From Dysgonomonas sp. 511 (lineage in GTDB: Bacteria > Bacteroidota > Bacteroidia > Bacteroidales > Dysgonomonadaceae), in NCBI RefSeq assembly GCF_010501105.1, contig NZ_QVMQ01000022.1:32738-89705 (forward strand): 56,968 nucleotides of DNA. The letters run 5' to 3'. Position numbers and translations under genes: made by a program. Below are positions 24,667 through 33,688 of the stretch, piece by piece (the stretch's first letter is position 1; each line of letters starts with the position of its first letter). The notes beneath the pieces were generated by a model. It had not been told where the DNA came from and made no database searches. It saw nothing but the letters and a program-made list of their open reading frames with translations.

Positions 24667-26343
24667 ATGAAAACGCTGCTTACCACGCTCAATGCGAAAT
24701 ATATACACACCTCGCTTGCCCTTCGCTGGCTCTATGTAGCCAATAAGGACAGGATTGAAGTATCATTCGAAGAATACACCATTAAAGAAGACCTTGAAAA
24801 AATAGCCGCCGGAATAATCTCCTCAGGATGTGATATTGTCGGGCTGAGCGTATATATATGGAATGTGACGCAAACCGAGAAACTGGTGGCGATGCTCAGG
24901 GAAATACACCCCTCACTGATTATCGTACTGGGTGGCCCGGAGGTAATGTATGAGCCAGAATATTTCCTCAACAATTGGCAGGCAGATTATATAATAAGCG
25001 GAGAAGGCGAATTTGTTCTCGGCGATCTGGTAGAAGCTTTGCAACAGGATGTTGATGTAGATATACCCGGGGTATCGTATCGAAACCATATAGATAAAAC
25101 CATCGTACAAGCTGATTTAGCAAGGCTGGCTACCCTACCCTCGCCCTATATGCTCAATGCTGACAGGGAAAGTATGCAAAACCGCCTCGTATATTTCGAG
25201 ACATCGCGCGGATGCCCCTATCAGTGCCAATATTGCTTATCATCTCTGGAAAAAGGCGTCCGTTATTTTCCGATGGAGTATGTATTGGAAAACCTTAAAT
25301 ACCTGATAGATAATGGTGCAAGGCAAATCAAGTTTCTCGACCGCACTTTCAACCTAAATAAAGAGCATACACATACTATTTTCGATTTCCTTATCGGCCA
25401 TTACAGGGAAAATCTCAGTTGCCAGTTTGAAGTATATGCCGATCTGCTGAAAGACGAAACGATTGATTACCTGAACGAAAGGCTTCCGGAAAATTTCTTC
25501 CGCTTCGAAATTGGCATACAATCTACCTACGAACCTACAAATATAGCTGTACGCCGGAAGCAAGACTTCCCATTGTTGGCAAAGAATATCAAACGCATAA
25601 TGCAAGGCGGCAAGATTGACCTTCATCTCGACCTGATAGCCGGATTACCCTACGAAACGTTCGACCGGTTTGTGCATTCGTTCAACGATGTGTTTGTCCT
25701 GAAAGGGAAGGAAGTACAGCTCGGCTTCCTCAAAATGCTGAGAGGTACTAACCTGCGAAAGAATGCGCGTGAATATGGCTACAAATTTGACCACAGAGCT
25801 CCCTACGAAATAGAGTATAACGCCGACATATCGCACGCCGAACTGCAACGGATACATGATGCCGAACATGCTTTGGAGAAATTCTGGAACAGCGGGCGTT
25901 TTTTGCTTACAATGGACTGCTTGTTTTCAAGCTATTACAATGGACGCTATTTCGAACTGTTCGATGAGATAGGGCAGTTTTACAACAAAAAGGACTACCC
26001 CCATCGCGGCTACAGGCTCGAAGACCTGTTCCGCTACTTACACCAGTTCCTTAAATCGAAAGATATAGACCTTTTTCACCTTTTGCGCTCCGACTACTAC
26101 AGCAACTTTTCGCGTCGTCCACAAGGGTTCTGGGAAGATAGCCTCGGCAAGAAAGCCCGCAAGCAGATGCTATACAATATAGGGCAAGACAAGGAATTTC
26201 TACAAAAACATGGGCTTAACCGGAAAATAATAGAGAAACAAACCGCACTCGATATGTTGTCGGACAACGAGGCATTACTTACTATTTTCCTGAAAGAAGG
26301 TGAGCCAAAAGAGCAATTGTCGCTAAGATATTTTTTCAGTTAA
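24667..26343 (+). CDS. B12-binding-domain radical SAM protein (DUF4080 type)
   Basis: The 558-residue protein has three parts. Residues about 1-140 are a cobalamin-binding Rossmann domain (GCDIVGLSVYIWNV, IIVLGGPEVMYEP), without the DxHxxG motif at its usual place. Residues about 170-380 are the radical SAM barrel with C183-x3-C187-x2-C190 (RGCPYQCQYC) binding the 4Fe-4S cluster. The C-terminal DUF4080-like region runs from about 385. Such proteins use AdoMet radicals, often for methylation or rearrangement; no substrate is known for this group. It is flanked by unrelated genes, so context gives no clue. Monocistronic with its own -7 box. Confidence 0.87.
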   Translation: MKTLLTTLNAKYIHTSLALRWLYVANKDRIEVSFEEYTIKEDLEKIAAGIISSGCDIVGLSVYIWNVTQTEKLVAMLREIHPSLIIVLGGPEVMYEPEYFLNNWQADYIISGEGEFVLGDLVEALQQDVDVDIPGVSYRNHIDKTIVQADLARLATLPSPYMLNADRESMQNRLVYFETSRGCPYQCQYCLSSLEKGVRYFPMEYVLENLKYLIDNGARQIKFLDRTFNLNKEHTHTIFDFLIGHYRENLSCQFEVYADLLKDETIDYLNERLPENFFRFEIGIQSTYEPTNIAVRRKQDFPLLAKNIKRIMQGGKIDLHLDLIAGLPYETFDRFVHSFNDVFVLKGKEVQLGFLKMLRGTNLRKNAREYGYKFDHRAPYEIEYNADISHAELQRIHDAEHALEKFWNSGRFLLTMDCLFSSYYNGRYFELFDEIGQFYNKKDYPHRGYRLEDLFRYLHQFLKSKDIDLFHLLRSDYYSNFSRRPQGFWEDSLGKKARKQMLYNIGQDKEFLQKHGLNRKIIEKQTALDMLSDNEALLTIFLKEGEPKEQLSLRYFFS

Positions 26344-26410
26344 CTGTTAACCAAAAACCTGCCTGCATTACATTTTTTAGCATTTTTTATCTATTATTTA
26401 TGGAAAATGC

Positions 26411-26418
26411 TATATTTG
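26411..26418 (+). promoter_or_regulatory. -7 box of the first DUF3857 gene
   Basis: TATATTTG lies 53 bp before the ATG at 26472. Confidence 0.5.
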
Positions 26419-26471
26419 TATATCTATCTCTATGAAAGAATCGAAATAATAGACTTAAATGCTGGTGAACT

Positions 26472-28457
26472 ATGAAAAGACTATCCTTATTTACCCTTTT
26501 GTTTCTCGCTATTTTTATTTCAGGCTATGCACAATCGAAGTACGGGAATGTGACCAAAGAAGAGCTAACCATGACCGAGTACCCGAGCGATACTTCGGCC
26601 ACAGCAGTCATATTGCAAAAAACCGGAAACACGCGTTTTATCTATGACGACATAAAAGGTTTTCGCTTCGAATATTCGGTAGAAATGCGGATAAAAATCC
26701 TGAAAACCGAAGGGCTTGAATATTGCGACTACGAGATTCCCTTCTACGAGCAAAACAATTCTGCTAAAGAAGAAATACAAGGCCTGTCGGGCACTACCTA
26801 CAACCTGGAGGACGACAAAATAGTAAAGACCAAGCTGGGCAAAAACAACATATTCGAAGAAGCACAGGACAAAAAATGGAAAGTCTGCAAGTTCACCATG
26901 CCTGCCGCTAAAGCAGGATCGGTAATAGAATTTAAATATACCATCGTTTCCGACTTCTTTTACGAACTGAGAACATTCCGTTTCCAATCATCTATACCTG
27001 TGATATACACCCATTACGAGGCCGTTATTCCGGAGTATTTCAGATACAACCTCGACTATCAGAGATACGTAAATATGGAAAGCAATAAAGACCAGGTCAA
27101 CGAATCGTTCCACATCCGCGTTGGTTCCCAAACACATATGGAACGCTGTACAGCCGAACGCTTTCGTTTTACGGGCAGAGACCTGCCAGCAGTAAAAGCA
27201 GAAAGCTACTTATGGAATGCCGATGACTATATCAATAAAGTAAACTTCGAACTAAGGTCTATCCAATTCCCTTATGGAAAACTGCGTAACTATTCGAGCA
27301 CATGGTCGAATATAGACAAAGAGCTGCGCGAAGCATCTTCTTTTGGCGGCAACCTAAAAAAAGCGGACCTCTTTAAAGAAGAAATACAGAAAGGCGACCT
27401 TACCCTCGTCCGCGCCAAAGAAATACAGGATATGGTGAAAAACAAGGTGAAATGGGACAACAAGTCGCGGATGTACCCTTCCGACCTGAAAGATGCGCTG
27501 AAAAAAGGATTAGGAAACAGTTCGGATGTAAACTTCCTGCTGATAAACGCACTGAAAAAAGGTGGCTTCAACGCTTTCCCCGTACTGCTTAGTACACGTA
27601 GCAACGGACGCATACCGATTACCTACCCAAGCCTGGCATCGTTCAACTATGTTATCACAGGAGTGCGTATAGACACACTTATATATTTTACCGATGCCGC
27701 AGCCAAACATGGCGACTGGAACCTATTGCCAACCAGATGCCGGGTGACGCAGGCGCGGATACTCGAAGACAATTTTTCGGATTGGACAGACCTCACAAAC
27801 CTTGCTCCCAGTTCGAGGATGAAGATGGTACAAGCTACTATAGTAGAATCGCAACTGGTGTCGAAAGTCACGGAAACAGTAAGGGGCAACTCAGCCCATT
27901 CGGCAAGAGAGAGCTATTTCGGTTGTAAGGATGAGGACGAATTTATAGACAAACTAAAAAAAGAATTATCGACAGAAATAGACGATTTTAAAATTCATAA
28001 CCTTACCGAAACTTCGGCAGAAATAAAGATGGAATACCTACAGACAGCCGACCTTCCGCTTGGCGACGAGTTTTTATACGTCAATCCTCTTGCCGAAATC
28101 CATTATAAGACAAACCCTTTCAAACAGGAAATACGCGAATATCCTGTACAGTTCAATTATCCGAGTACTTTTGTACAGATAATTACCATACCTATACCCG
28201 AAGGATATGAAATAGACGAAATGCCAAAATCGGAAAAATTTGTACTCAACGAAAACGATATTTCCCTCCTTTACAGGACGTCTGTTGCCGGCAACCAAAT
28301 CAGGCTGCAATACCAGTACAAACTGAACAAGATAATCTTCCTGCCGACAGAATACGAATCGCTGAAAGACTTTTTTGCAAAAATAGTACTGAAAAACAAC
28401 GAGCAAATCGTGTTTAAGAAAAAAGCCGCAGGAGAAACCGTTGAGCAGCCAATTTAA
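26472..28457 (+). CDS. DUF3857 protein with degenerate transglutaminase-like domain
   Basis: The 661-residue exported protein has a signal peptide (MKRLSLFTLLFLAIFISGYAQ), an N-terminal DUF3857 beta domain (about 55-240), a transglutaminase-like domain (about 310-430) and a C-terminal DUF3858-like beta domain. At the catalytic site the family pattern G-x-G-D-C-K reads GLGNSSD here, with Ser350 at the Cys position. The later His position is Tyr (SFNYVI). It therefore probably binds rather than cleaves or cross-links. The neighbouring paralogue at 29279 keeps its Cys and His. Both are expected in the periplasm or on the surface. Substrate unknown. Confidence 0.85.
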   Translation: MKRLSLFTLLFLAIFISGYAQSKYGNVTKEELTMTEYPSDTSATAVILQKTGNTRFIYDDIKGFRFEYSVEMRIKILKTEGLEYCDYEIPFYEQNNSAKEEIQGLSGTTYNLEDDKIVKTKLGKNNIFEEAQDKKWKVCKFTMPAAKAGSVIEFKYTIVSDFFYELRTFRFQSSIPVIYTHYEAVIPEYFRYNLDYQRYVNMESNKDQVNESFHIRVGSQTHMERCTAERFRFTGRDLPAVKAESYLWNADDYINKVNFELRSIQFPYGKLRNYSSTWSNIDKELREASSFGGNLKKADLFKEEIQKGDLTLVRAKEIQDMVKNKVKWDNKSRMYPSDLKDALKKGLGNSSDVNFLLINALKKGGFNAFPVLLSTRSNGRIPITYPSLASFNYVITGVRIDTLIYFTDAAAKHGDWNLLPTRCRVTQARILEDNFSDWTDLTNLAPSSRMKMVQATIVESQLVSKVTETVRGNSAHSARESYFGCKDEDEFIDKLKKELSTEIDDFKIHNLTETSAEIKMEYLQTADLPLGDEFLYVNPLAEIHYKTNPFKQEIREYPVQFNYPSTFVQIITIPIPEGYEIDEMPKSEKFVLNENDISLLYRTSVAGNQIRLQYQYKLNKIIFLPTEYESLKDFFAKIVLKNNEQIVFKKKAAGETVEQPI

Positions 28458-28562
28458 GTTATTTAGATCAATCGGTAATAGAAAAGTTTATCTATATAAG
28501 CTCCCTACACCTCCCCAACCCATCGAAAGGGAATGGAGAGTAGAGCGAAGCTAAAATGGGAG

Positions 28563-28612
28563 AAAAGTAACAATAAAAAAAGTAACGAAATACTGTTACT
28601 TGTGTTACTTTT
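28563..28612. repeat. GTTAC double-hairpin repeat
   Basis: AAAAGTAACA then AAAAAAAGTAAC on the left face GTTACTTG then TGTTACTTTTT on the right, so a doubled 10-bp unit forms an AT-rich stem. Other members lie at 36070, 39774, 39837, 53907 and 53985. Confidence 0.65.
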
Positions 28613-28724
28613 TCTCTCGCTTGGCATGGCTTGCAGCCCTCTCTCTTTTGGGCAGGACTGTTAAGTTCTAAACGAAATAATACTTTAAAAGAATAAAATA
28701 TGACACTGAGATACACGAAGAAGC

Positions 28725-28791
28725 CACTGAGAAACACTGAGGGAGAAAAAATCTCAGTGAACCTCAATGTTATGCTCAATGTTTCTCAGTG
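28725..28791. repeat. CACTGAG nested palindrome
   Basis: CACTGAGAAAC (28725-28735) is perfectly complementary to 28781-28791. Inside, CACTGAG (28735-28741) pairs with CTCAGTG (28753-28759). A further CACTGAG lies at 28704. Confidence 0.6.
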
Positions 28792-28855
28792 TAATAAGAA
28801 ATCAGAACTTAACAGCCCTACTCTTTTGGGGGAGAGCGGGGAGAGAGGTAAGAGA

Positions 28856-29059
28856 GAAAGTAACAGTAGAAAAAGTAGAAAAAGCTGCATAGTACATGAC
28901 AAAAATTAAAATTATTGTAATATTAGCATTGTAGGGGCGAATTATCATTCGCCCGTCGGTTGTGTCGGGCGTAAGATATTACGCCCCTACAGGCTTTCGA
29001 GAGAATATCATTTTTTTTGTCATGTACTGTGAAAAAGCTGTTACATGTGTTACTTTTTA
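28856..29059. repeat. Nested inverted repeat enclosing a GTAGGGGCG double hairpin
   Basis: The left arm holds AAAGTAACAG, AAAAAGCTG and AGTACATGACAAAAA; the right arm holds the complements of the same modules in reverse order (TTTTTGTCATGTACT, AGCTGTTAC, GTTACTTTTT). Between them, 28931-28955 and 28966-28990 form two hairpins with stems GGGCGAAT and GGGCGTAA. The structure looks like one repeat inserted in another. Confidence 0.65.
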
Positions 29060-29136
29060 ACAATTTGCTTCCCTCAGTCCGCAGTGGCGCAAGGGGGGGG
29101 GGTACAACGAAGAGAAGCACAAGAGAACTTTTGATT

Positions 29137-29164
29137 CCTTTTGGGGTTTTGGCCAAAAGGAACG
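29137..29164. repeat. Dispersed palindromic repeat, copy 2 (CCTTTTG...GGCCAAAAGG)
   Basis: It shares arms, loop length and the trailing AAC with 1496-1523, with a few loop changes. Confidence 0.5.
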
Positions 29165-29278
29165 CAAGCAAACACCGTTCGGCAGAGCGAAGCGGAGCCA
29201 ATCTGTGATTGCGCGCAGTATATAAAAGAACATATAATTTAACTACTGATTGACATCATTTACAAATAAATAAAAAAT

Positions 29279-31162
29279 ATGAAACTGGTATATTTTGTTA
29301 TTTTCTTTAGCATCGCTTTCTTTTTTCCAGCCCAAAGTTGGAGCACACCTTCGGACGACTTTGCCAAAGGGGCGGTAGCTATCCTCGACAACTACGATGC
29401 TGTCTTTATTCAGACCGACCTGAATAATGCCACATTGAAAGTAACGAAGAAAGTTACCGTGCTCAATGCCAAAGGCGATCATTTTGCCGACTTCTATATA
29501 TATGGGGATAAATTCAAGGAACTCAAAAGTTTTTCGGGAACAGTGAAAAATGTGTTGGGTGCTGTGATAAAAAAAATAGCAAAAAAAGACCTGACCATAT
29601 CCTCCATTTCGGAACATATGGCGACCGACAACTATTCGATCTCCTACGACTGCAAATCGCCGACCTATCCTTATACTGTAGAGTACACATACGAAGAAAA
29701 ATGGAAAAACGGCATCTTGACCTACAATCGTTTTCTGCCAATGACAGGTTACGACTTTGCCGTAAGAAAAGCAAACCTGCGTATGGAACTGCCTGCCGAT
29801 ATGAACCTGAGGCACCATACCAATTATGACGGTTTCGACATAAAAGACGAAGTGGCCGGCGACAAACATATCTATAACTTTTCGTGCGAAAACATGAAAG
29901 GGATAAAAGGCGAAGAACACACCCCACCCTGGCGCGAACTGTTTCCTTGCATACTTATTGCACCCAACAACTTCTGCTTCGACTCGCAATGCGGCGACAT
30001 GAGCAACTGGAAAGGATATGGGCTGTGGGTATCTAAGTTGCTCGAAGGCAGGGATATTTTGCACGAAGCCACCATTACCAAATTGCAAGATATGGTAAAA
30101 AATGCAGCCAGCGACAAGGAAAAAGCAAAAATACTATATGAATACCTGCAAGCCAACTCACGCTATGTAAGCATCCAGCTTGGTATAGGCGGCTTTCAGC
30201 CCATAGAAGCAGCATCCGTTGTAAAATCGGGTTTCGGCGACTGTAAGGGACTTTCGAACGTAATGAAAGCCATGCTCAAAGCTGTAGGCATAGAATCTAA
30301 TTATTGCGAAATAAGCATGAAGGAGAAAGAACTTCACAGCAACTTCGCTAATGTCAGCCAGACCGACCATGCCATACTGCTCGTACCACTAGCCGGCGAC
30401 AGCGTATGGCTCGAATGTACTTCTCAGACATTGCCTTTCGGTTATGTCCATCCCAGGATTGCCGGACACGACGCCTTGGTTATCAGCAAAGATGGCGGTA
30501 AAATCTGCCGCTTGCCCGACTATAAGGATAATGAAAACAAAACGGTTATTAAACTAAAGATAGACCTCAACGAAGCGGCAGAAGCCAAAGGATCTGTTTA
30601 TATGGAAGAACATCTGCACAACTATCGCTATGTGGTCGGAAACCTGCTCTCGAAAGACAGGCAGCAGATATTAGACTATATCAACCACGAAATAAAGTTT
30701 CCTAAAGTAAAATATGATAATATAAACATCGTAGAAAACAGGGATCCACAACCGTCGTGTGTGCTTACAGCGGATTTTGCAGCATCCGATTTTGTCAACC
30801 AGACAGGCTCTCGGATGTTCGTCCCGGCTTGCCCGCTCAACAAGAATTTCTACAATACATTCTCATCGGCAAACCGCGAGCATGATATTTATTTCAGCAT
30901 AGGCTTCCATGCTTCAAACAGCGTAGAGTTTATATTGCCCGAATCGTACAAACCCGAATCGCTGCCTAAAGCCGTCGAGGAAGAAACTCCATACGGGCGT
31001 TTTGTGTCTACTGTCAGCCACGAGGGTAATAAGATAACTTATACGCAGACTATAGATATTTTTTCGGGCAGGCATAGTAAGGATGAATATAGTCAGATAA
31101 AGGATTTCTTCGGAAAGATAGTGTCGGCTAATAAGCAACGGATAGTATTGAGGAAGAATTGA
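29279..31162 (+). CDS. DUF3857 protein with intact transglutaminase-like site
   Basis: The 627-residue exported protein has a signal peptide (about 1-20, ending AQS), then DUF3857 (about 45-235), a transglutaminase-like domain (about 265-400) and a C-terminal beta domain. The catalytic motif is complete: SGFGDCKGLS with Cys322, and TDHAILLVPL with His364. WLECTSQ follows, with Glu where the third residue is often Asp. It should be an active cysteine enzyme of the transglutaminase/protease fold acting outside the cytoplasm. The preceding paralogue (26472) has lost Cys and His. The pair may be an active/inactive partnership, but 0.8 kb of repeats separates them. Confidence 0.85.
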   Translation: MKLVYFVIFFSIAFFFPAQSWSTPSDDFAKGAVAILDNYDAVFIQTDLNNATLKVTKKVTVLNAKGDHFADFYIYGDKFKELKSFSGTVKNVLGAVIKKIAKKDLTISSISEHMATDNYSISYDCKSPTYPYTVEYTYEEKWKNGILTYNRFLPMTGYDFAVRKANLRMELPADMNLRHHTNYDGFDIKDEVAGDKHIYNFSCENMKGIKGEEHTPPWRELFPCILIAPNNFCFDSQCGDMSNWKGYGLWVSKLLEGRDILHEATITKLQDMVKNAASDKEKAKILYEYLQANSRYVSIQLGIGGFQPIEAASVVKSGFGDCKGLSNVMKAMLKAVGIESNYCEISMKEKELHSNFANVSQTDHAILLVPLAGDSVWLECTSQTLPFGYVHPRIAGHDALVISKDGGKICRLPDYKDNENKTVIKLKIDLNEAAEAKGSVYMEEHLHNYRYVVGNLLSKDRQQILDYINHEIKFPKVKYDNINIVENRDPQPSCVLTADFAASDFVNQTGSRMFVPACPLNKNFYNTFSSANREHDIYFSIGFHASNSVEFILPESYKPESLPKAVEEETPYGRFVSTVSHEGNKITYTQTIDIFSGRHSKDEYSQIKDFFGKIVSANKQRIVLRKN

Positions 31163-31178
31163 TTGATTATACATAAAA

Positions 31179-31227
31179 ATAAAACAGTCATCAGTTTTAT
31201 ATAATCACAATCTGATGGCTGTTTTAT
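31179..31227. terminator. Bidirectional terminator between converging genes
   Basis: ATAAAACAGTCATCAG (31179-31194) pairs with CTGATGGCTGTTTTAT (31212-31227), with a single G-T style mismatch around a 17-bp loop. It lies between the DUF3857 stop and the lipid kinase stop. Confidence 0.75.
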
Positions 31228-31246
31228 CTTCTCTTAGGGTCTGTTT

Positions 31247-32200
31247 TCAAGAAAATGCATCCATTATCCTATACAGTACTTCCTGAGGATCTAACGGGTT
31301 CTTTTTCGGAAGCTTGGACGGAACCAATACTTTCAGTCCCTTAGGAATTATCTTTACATGTATCTCCTCTCCCATTTCCACAGGATCGCCGTCGATATGC
31401 ATTGCGCCCGGCTTTTCACGTTTAATGGTAACCTCATTGGTTAGGAGTTCTATCATTTTGTTGTTCTCGTCTATCTTCTTTGCAAATAGTTGAAGCGATG
31501 TTTGCGGCACATCGAGTATCGACAACGGTTTCAGTATGGCTATATTCATCTTGCCATCCTGTATGTCGGCGTGAGGGGCAATATGCGCATTGTAGCCGTA
31601 TTGCGAAGCATTGGCGCAAGTTACTACAAAAGCCTTGTCTTTTATCGTACCTTCGGGACAGGTGATCTCATAGTTTTGCGGCTCCTGCTTGAAGAAGGTT
31701 TCGAGCATATTTTTCAGGTACATAAACGAGCCTCTGTTCTTCTTACCCGATACTTTGGCTGCTACTTCGGCATCGAAGCCCATGCCACAGGTACAGAAGA
31801 ATATCCTGCCGTTCACCTTGCCGTAGTCTATACTGATAATATTTTCTTCGGTTATAATCTTGAGAGCTTTTTTTACATCTATAGATATATTCAGGTCGCG
31901 AGCCAGCCCGTTGCCTGAGCCCAGAGGGATAATACCTAATGCTATTTCGGAACCGACCAATGTACGCGCCACTTCGTTTACCGTACCATCGCCTCCTACG
32001 GCAATCACATAGTCGGCTTTATCTTCTATCGCCTGGCTGGCAATTTCGGAACCATGCCCGGCATAGCCTGTGATAATTATATGTACATCAAATTTACGGG
32101 CATCCAGCATTTCTGCTATCTTGTGCGGCAAGTTTTGTTTCGATGATGTGCCCGATACGGGGTTGATAATTACATAAACCTTTTTCTTCCGTTTTTCCAT
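31247..32200 (-). CDS. Diacylglycerol/lipid kinase family protein (YegS/DagK-like)
   Basis: The 317-residue protein should phosphorylate diacylglycerol or a related lipid, recycling lipid products at the inner membrane. The N-terminal domain has VIINPVSGTSSKQN (nucleotide loop) and the kinase signature AVGGDGTVNEVA (GGDGT at 69-73), then LGIIPLGSGNGLARDL. The C-terminal beta-sandwich contains the HIDGDPVE motif. I chose the ATG at 32200 because it gives a standard start. An upstream ATG at 32224 and a GTG at 32227 would extend over the -7 box. The substrate could also be sphingoid or another lipid. Confidence 0.88.
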   Translation of the reverse strand: MEKRKKKVYVIINPVSGTSSKQNLPHKIAEMLDARKFDVHIIITGYAGHGSEIASQAIEDKADYVIAVGGDGTVNEVARTLVGSEIALGIIPLGSGNGLARDLNISIDVKKALKIITEENIISIDYGKVNGRIFFCTCGMGFDAEVAAKVSGKKNRGSFMYLKNMLETFFKQEPQNYEITCPEGTIKDKAFVVTCANASQYGYNAHIAPHADIQDGKMNIAILKPLSILDVPQTSLQLFAKKIDENNKMIELLTNEVTIKREKPGAMHIDGDPVEMGEEIHVKIIPKGLKVLVPSKLPKKNPLDPQEVLYRIMDAFS

Positions 32201-32226
32201 TATTATCAATTGCGAAATTTGCATCA

Positions 32227-32234
32227 CAAAAATA
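32227..32234 (-). promoter_or_regulatory. -7 box of the lipid kinase gene
   Basis: The minus strand reads TATTTTTG, 26 bp before the ATG at 32200. Confidence 0.5.
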
Positions 32235-32364
32235 ATGTTTTAAGGGGCTTATACCAAATTAGTGTTTGAAATAAGTGCATATATTTATTTTACCACAGAG
32301 GATAAGGAGCATATAAGCGAATAGCTTATCGCTAAAAATACCATAACGATACCAAAATATCTCT

Positions 32365-32372
32365 TATATTTG
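32365..32372 (+). promoter_or_regulatory. -7 box of the cysteine desulfidase-like gene
   Basis: TATATTTG lies 29 bp before the ATG at 32402. Confidence 0.55.
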
Positions 32373-32401
32373 TATATAAATAGAACAAACACCTTGGGCC
32401 T

Positions 32402-33688
32402 ATGCTTACAAAGATAGAAAAAGAACAAATTGTAAACCTCGTAAAAAAAGAAGTAGTACCCGCAATCGGATGCACCGAACCTGTTGCTGTTTCGCTCTGT
32501 GTAGCTAAGGCAACAGAAATATTAGGTAAAACACCCGGTAAAATAAAAGTCCTGTTGAGTGCCAACATCCTCAAAAATGCGATGGGAGTAGGCATACCGG
32601 GTACAAAAATGGTAGGATTGCCCATTGCCATTGCTTTGGGTGCATTGATAGGTAAAAGCGAATATGGGTTGCAGGTATTGAAAGAATTGACGCCCGAAGA
32701 TGTAGAAAAAGGAAAGCAATATATTGCAGAAAAAAGGATCGAAATATCGTTGAAGGAAAATATAGACGACAACCTCTATATCGAAACGCATTGCCTTGCC
32801 GGCGATGACGAAAGCATTGCCATAATCAGGGGTACACATACAAATTTCACCCTATTGTCGCACAACGGGGAAATACTAAATACAGGCAATTCATCGTGTT
32901 GCGATGCTGCCAAAGACGAATGCATCGTCCTTTCTTTCGCCAAAGTTTACGAGTTCTCTACGACTATAGATTTAGAAGAAATACGGTTTATCTTAGAGGC
33001 TGCCGAACTGAACCGCAAGGCATCGCGCTTCTCGCTCGAAGGCAGCTACGGGCATAATGTATCGAAAACAGTGACCGGAAAACTGGGACGGCAAATATTC
33101 GGCGACACCATGCTCTCGCATATGATGGCATATACAGCCGCAGCCTGCGATGCCCGCATGGATGGTGCCATGATTCCTGTGATGAGCAATTCGGGAAGCG
33201 GCAATCAGGGGATAACGGCAACATTGCCCGTCCTCACTTACGCCGAAGATACGGGCTGCAACGAAGACCAACTTATAAGGGCACTTATGCTCAGTCACCT
33301 TACAGTGGTATATATCAAACAAAAACTGGGACGGCTCTCCGCTCTATGCGGATGCGTGGCTGCGGCTACAGGTGCAAGTTGCGGCATTACATACCTGATG
33401 GGCGGCAACTACGACCAGATAACGTTTGCCGTAAAAAATATGGTCGGCAACATTACAGGTATGATATGCGATGGTGCCAAGCCGAGCTGCGCCCTCAAAA
33501 TATCGAGCGGGGTATCTACAGCCGTATTGTCGGCAATAATGGCAATGGAACACAAGGTGGTTTCATCGCTGGAAGGTATTGTGGATGACGATGTAGACAA
33601 AACGGTGGAAAACCTGACGAGTATCGGTGCCGAAGGAATGCAGGAAACGGACAAACTGGTTCTGAAAATTATGACTGACAAGTGTTAA
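32402..33688 (+). CDS. UPF0597/L-cysteine desulfidase-like protein
   Basis: The 428-residue protein belongs to the UPF0597 (YhaM/CyuA) group related to L-cysteine desulfidase and the Fe-S L-serine dehydratase alpha chain. These enzymes split cysteine or serine to pyruvate and ammonia. The opening AIGCTEPVAVSL (Cys24) is diagnostic. The late block MICDGAKPSCALKISSGV supplies further cysteines expected to bind a 4Fe-4S cluster. NSGSGNQGITATLP is the conserved Ser/Asn substrate loop. It is preceded by its own promoter. Its stop codon directly abuts the stop of the converging tdh gene, with no spacer. Cysteine is the favoured substrate, by family knowledge only. Confidence 0.85.
   Translation: MLTKIEKEQIVNLVKKEVVPAIGCTEPVAVSLCVAKATEILGKTPGKIKVLLSANILKNAMGVGIPGTKMVGLPIAIALGALIGKSEYGLQVLKELTPEDVEKGKQYIAEKRIEISLKENIDDNLYIETHCLAGDDESIAIIRGTHTNFTLLSHNGEILNTGNSSCCDAAKDECIVLSFAKVYEFSTTIDLEEIRFILEAAELNRKASRFSLEGSYGHNVSKTVTGKLGRQIFGDTMLSHMMAYTAAACDARMDGAMIPVMSNSGSGNQGITATLPVLTYAEDTGCNEDQLIRALMLSHLTVVYIKQKLGRLSALCGCVAAATGASCGITYLMGGNYDQITFAVKNMVGNITGMICDGAKPSCALKISSGVSTAVLSAIMAMEHKVVSSLEGIVDDDVDKTVENLTSIGAEGMQETDKLVLKIMTDKC

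Larger units (their letters stand above)
28458..29278. other. 0.8-kb non-coding region packed with repeats
   Basis: No credible gene is present. The region is a patchwork of repeats: a GTTAC double hairpin (28563-28612), CACTGAG palindromes (28725-28791), a nested element (28856-29059) containing a GTAGGGGCG double hairpin, a run of ten G (29093-29102) and a CCTTTTG/CAAAAGG palindrome (29137-29164). Two segments reading CTCTTTTGGG also face each other near 28645 and 28823. The promoter of the gene at 29279 should lie in the last 100 bp, but no exact TAnnTTTG box was found. Confidence 0.7.

Noticed and set aside
28700..28909. Short plus-strand frame in the repeat-rich gap
   Set aside because: It reads through CACTGAG palindromes and low-complexity repeats; no start signal and no protein-like pattern.
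29243..30088. 281-codon minus-strand frame opposite the second DUF3857 gene
   Set aside because: It lies wholly over a recognisable plus-strand gene with clear domain motifs; its translation is rich in Phe, His, Cys and Arg without any known motif, typical of an antisense shadow.
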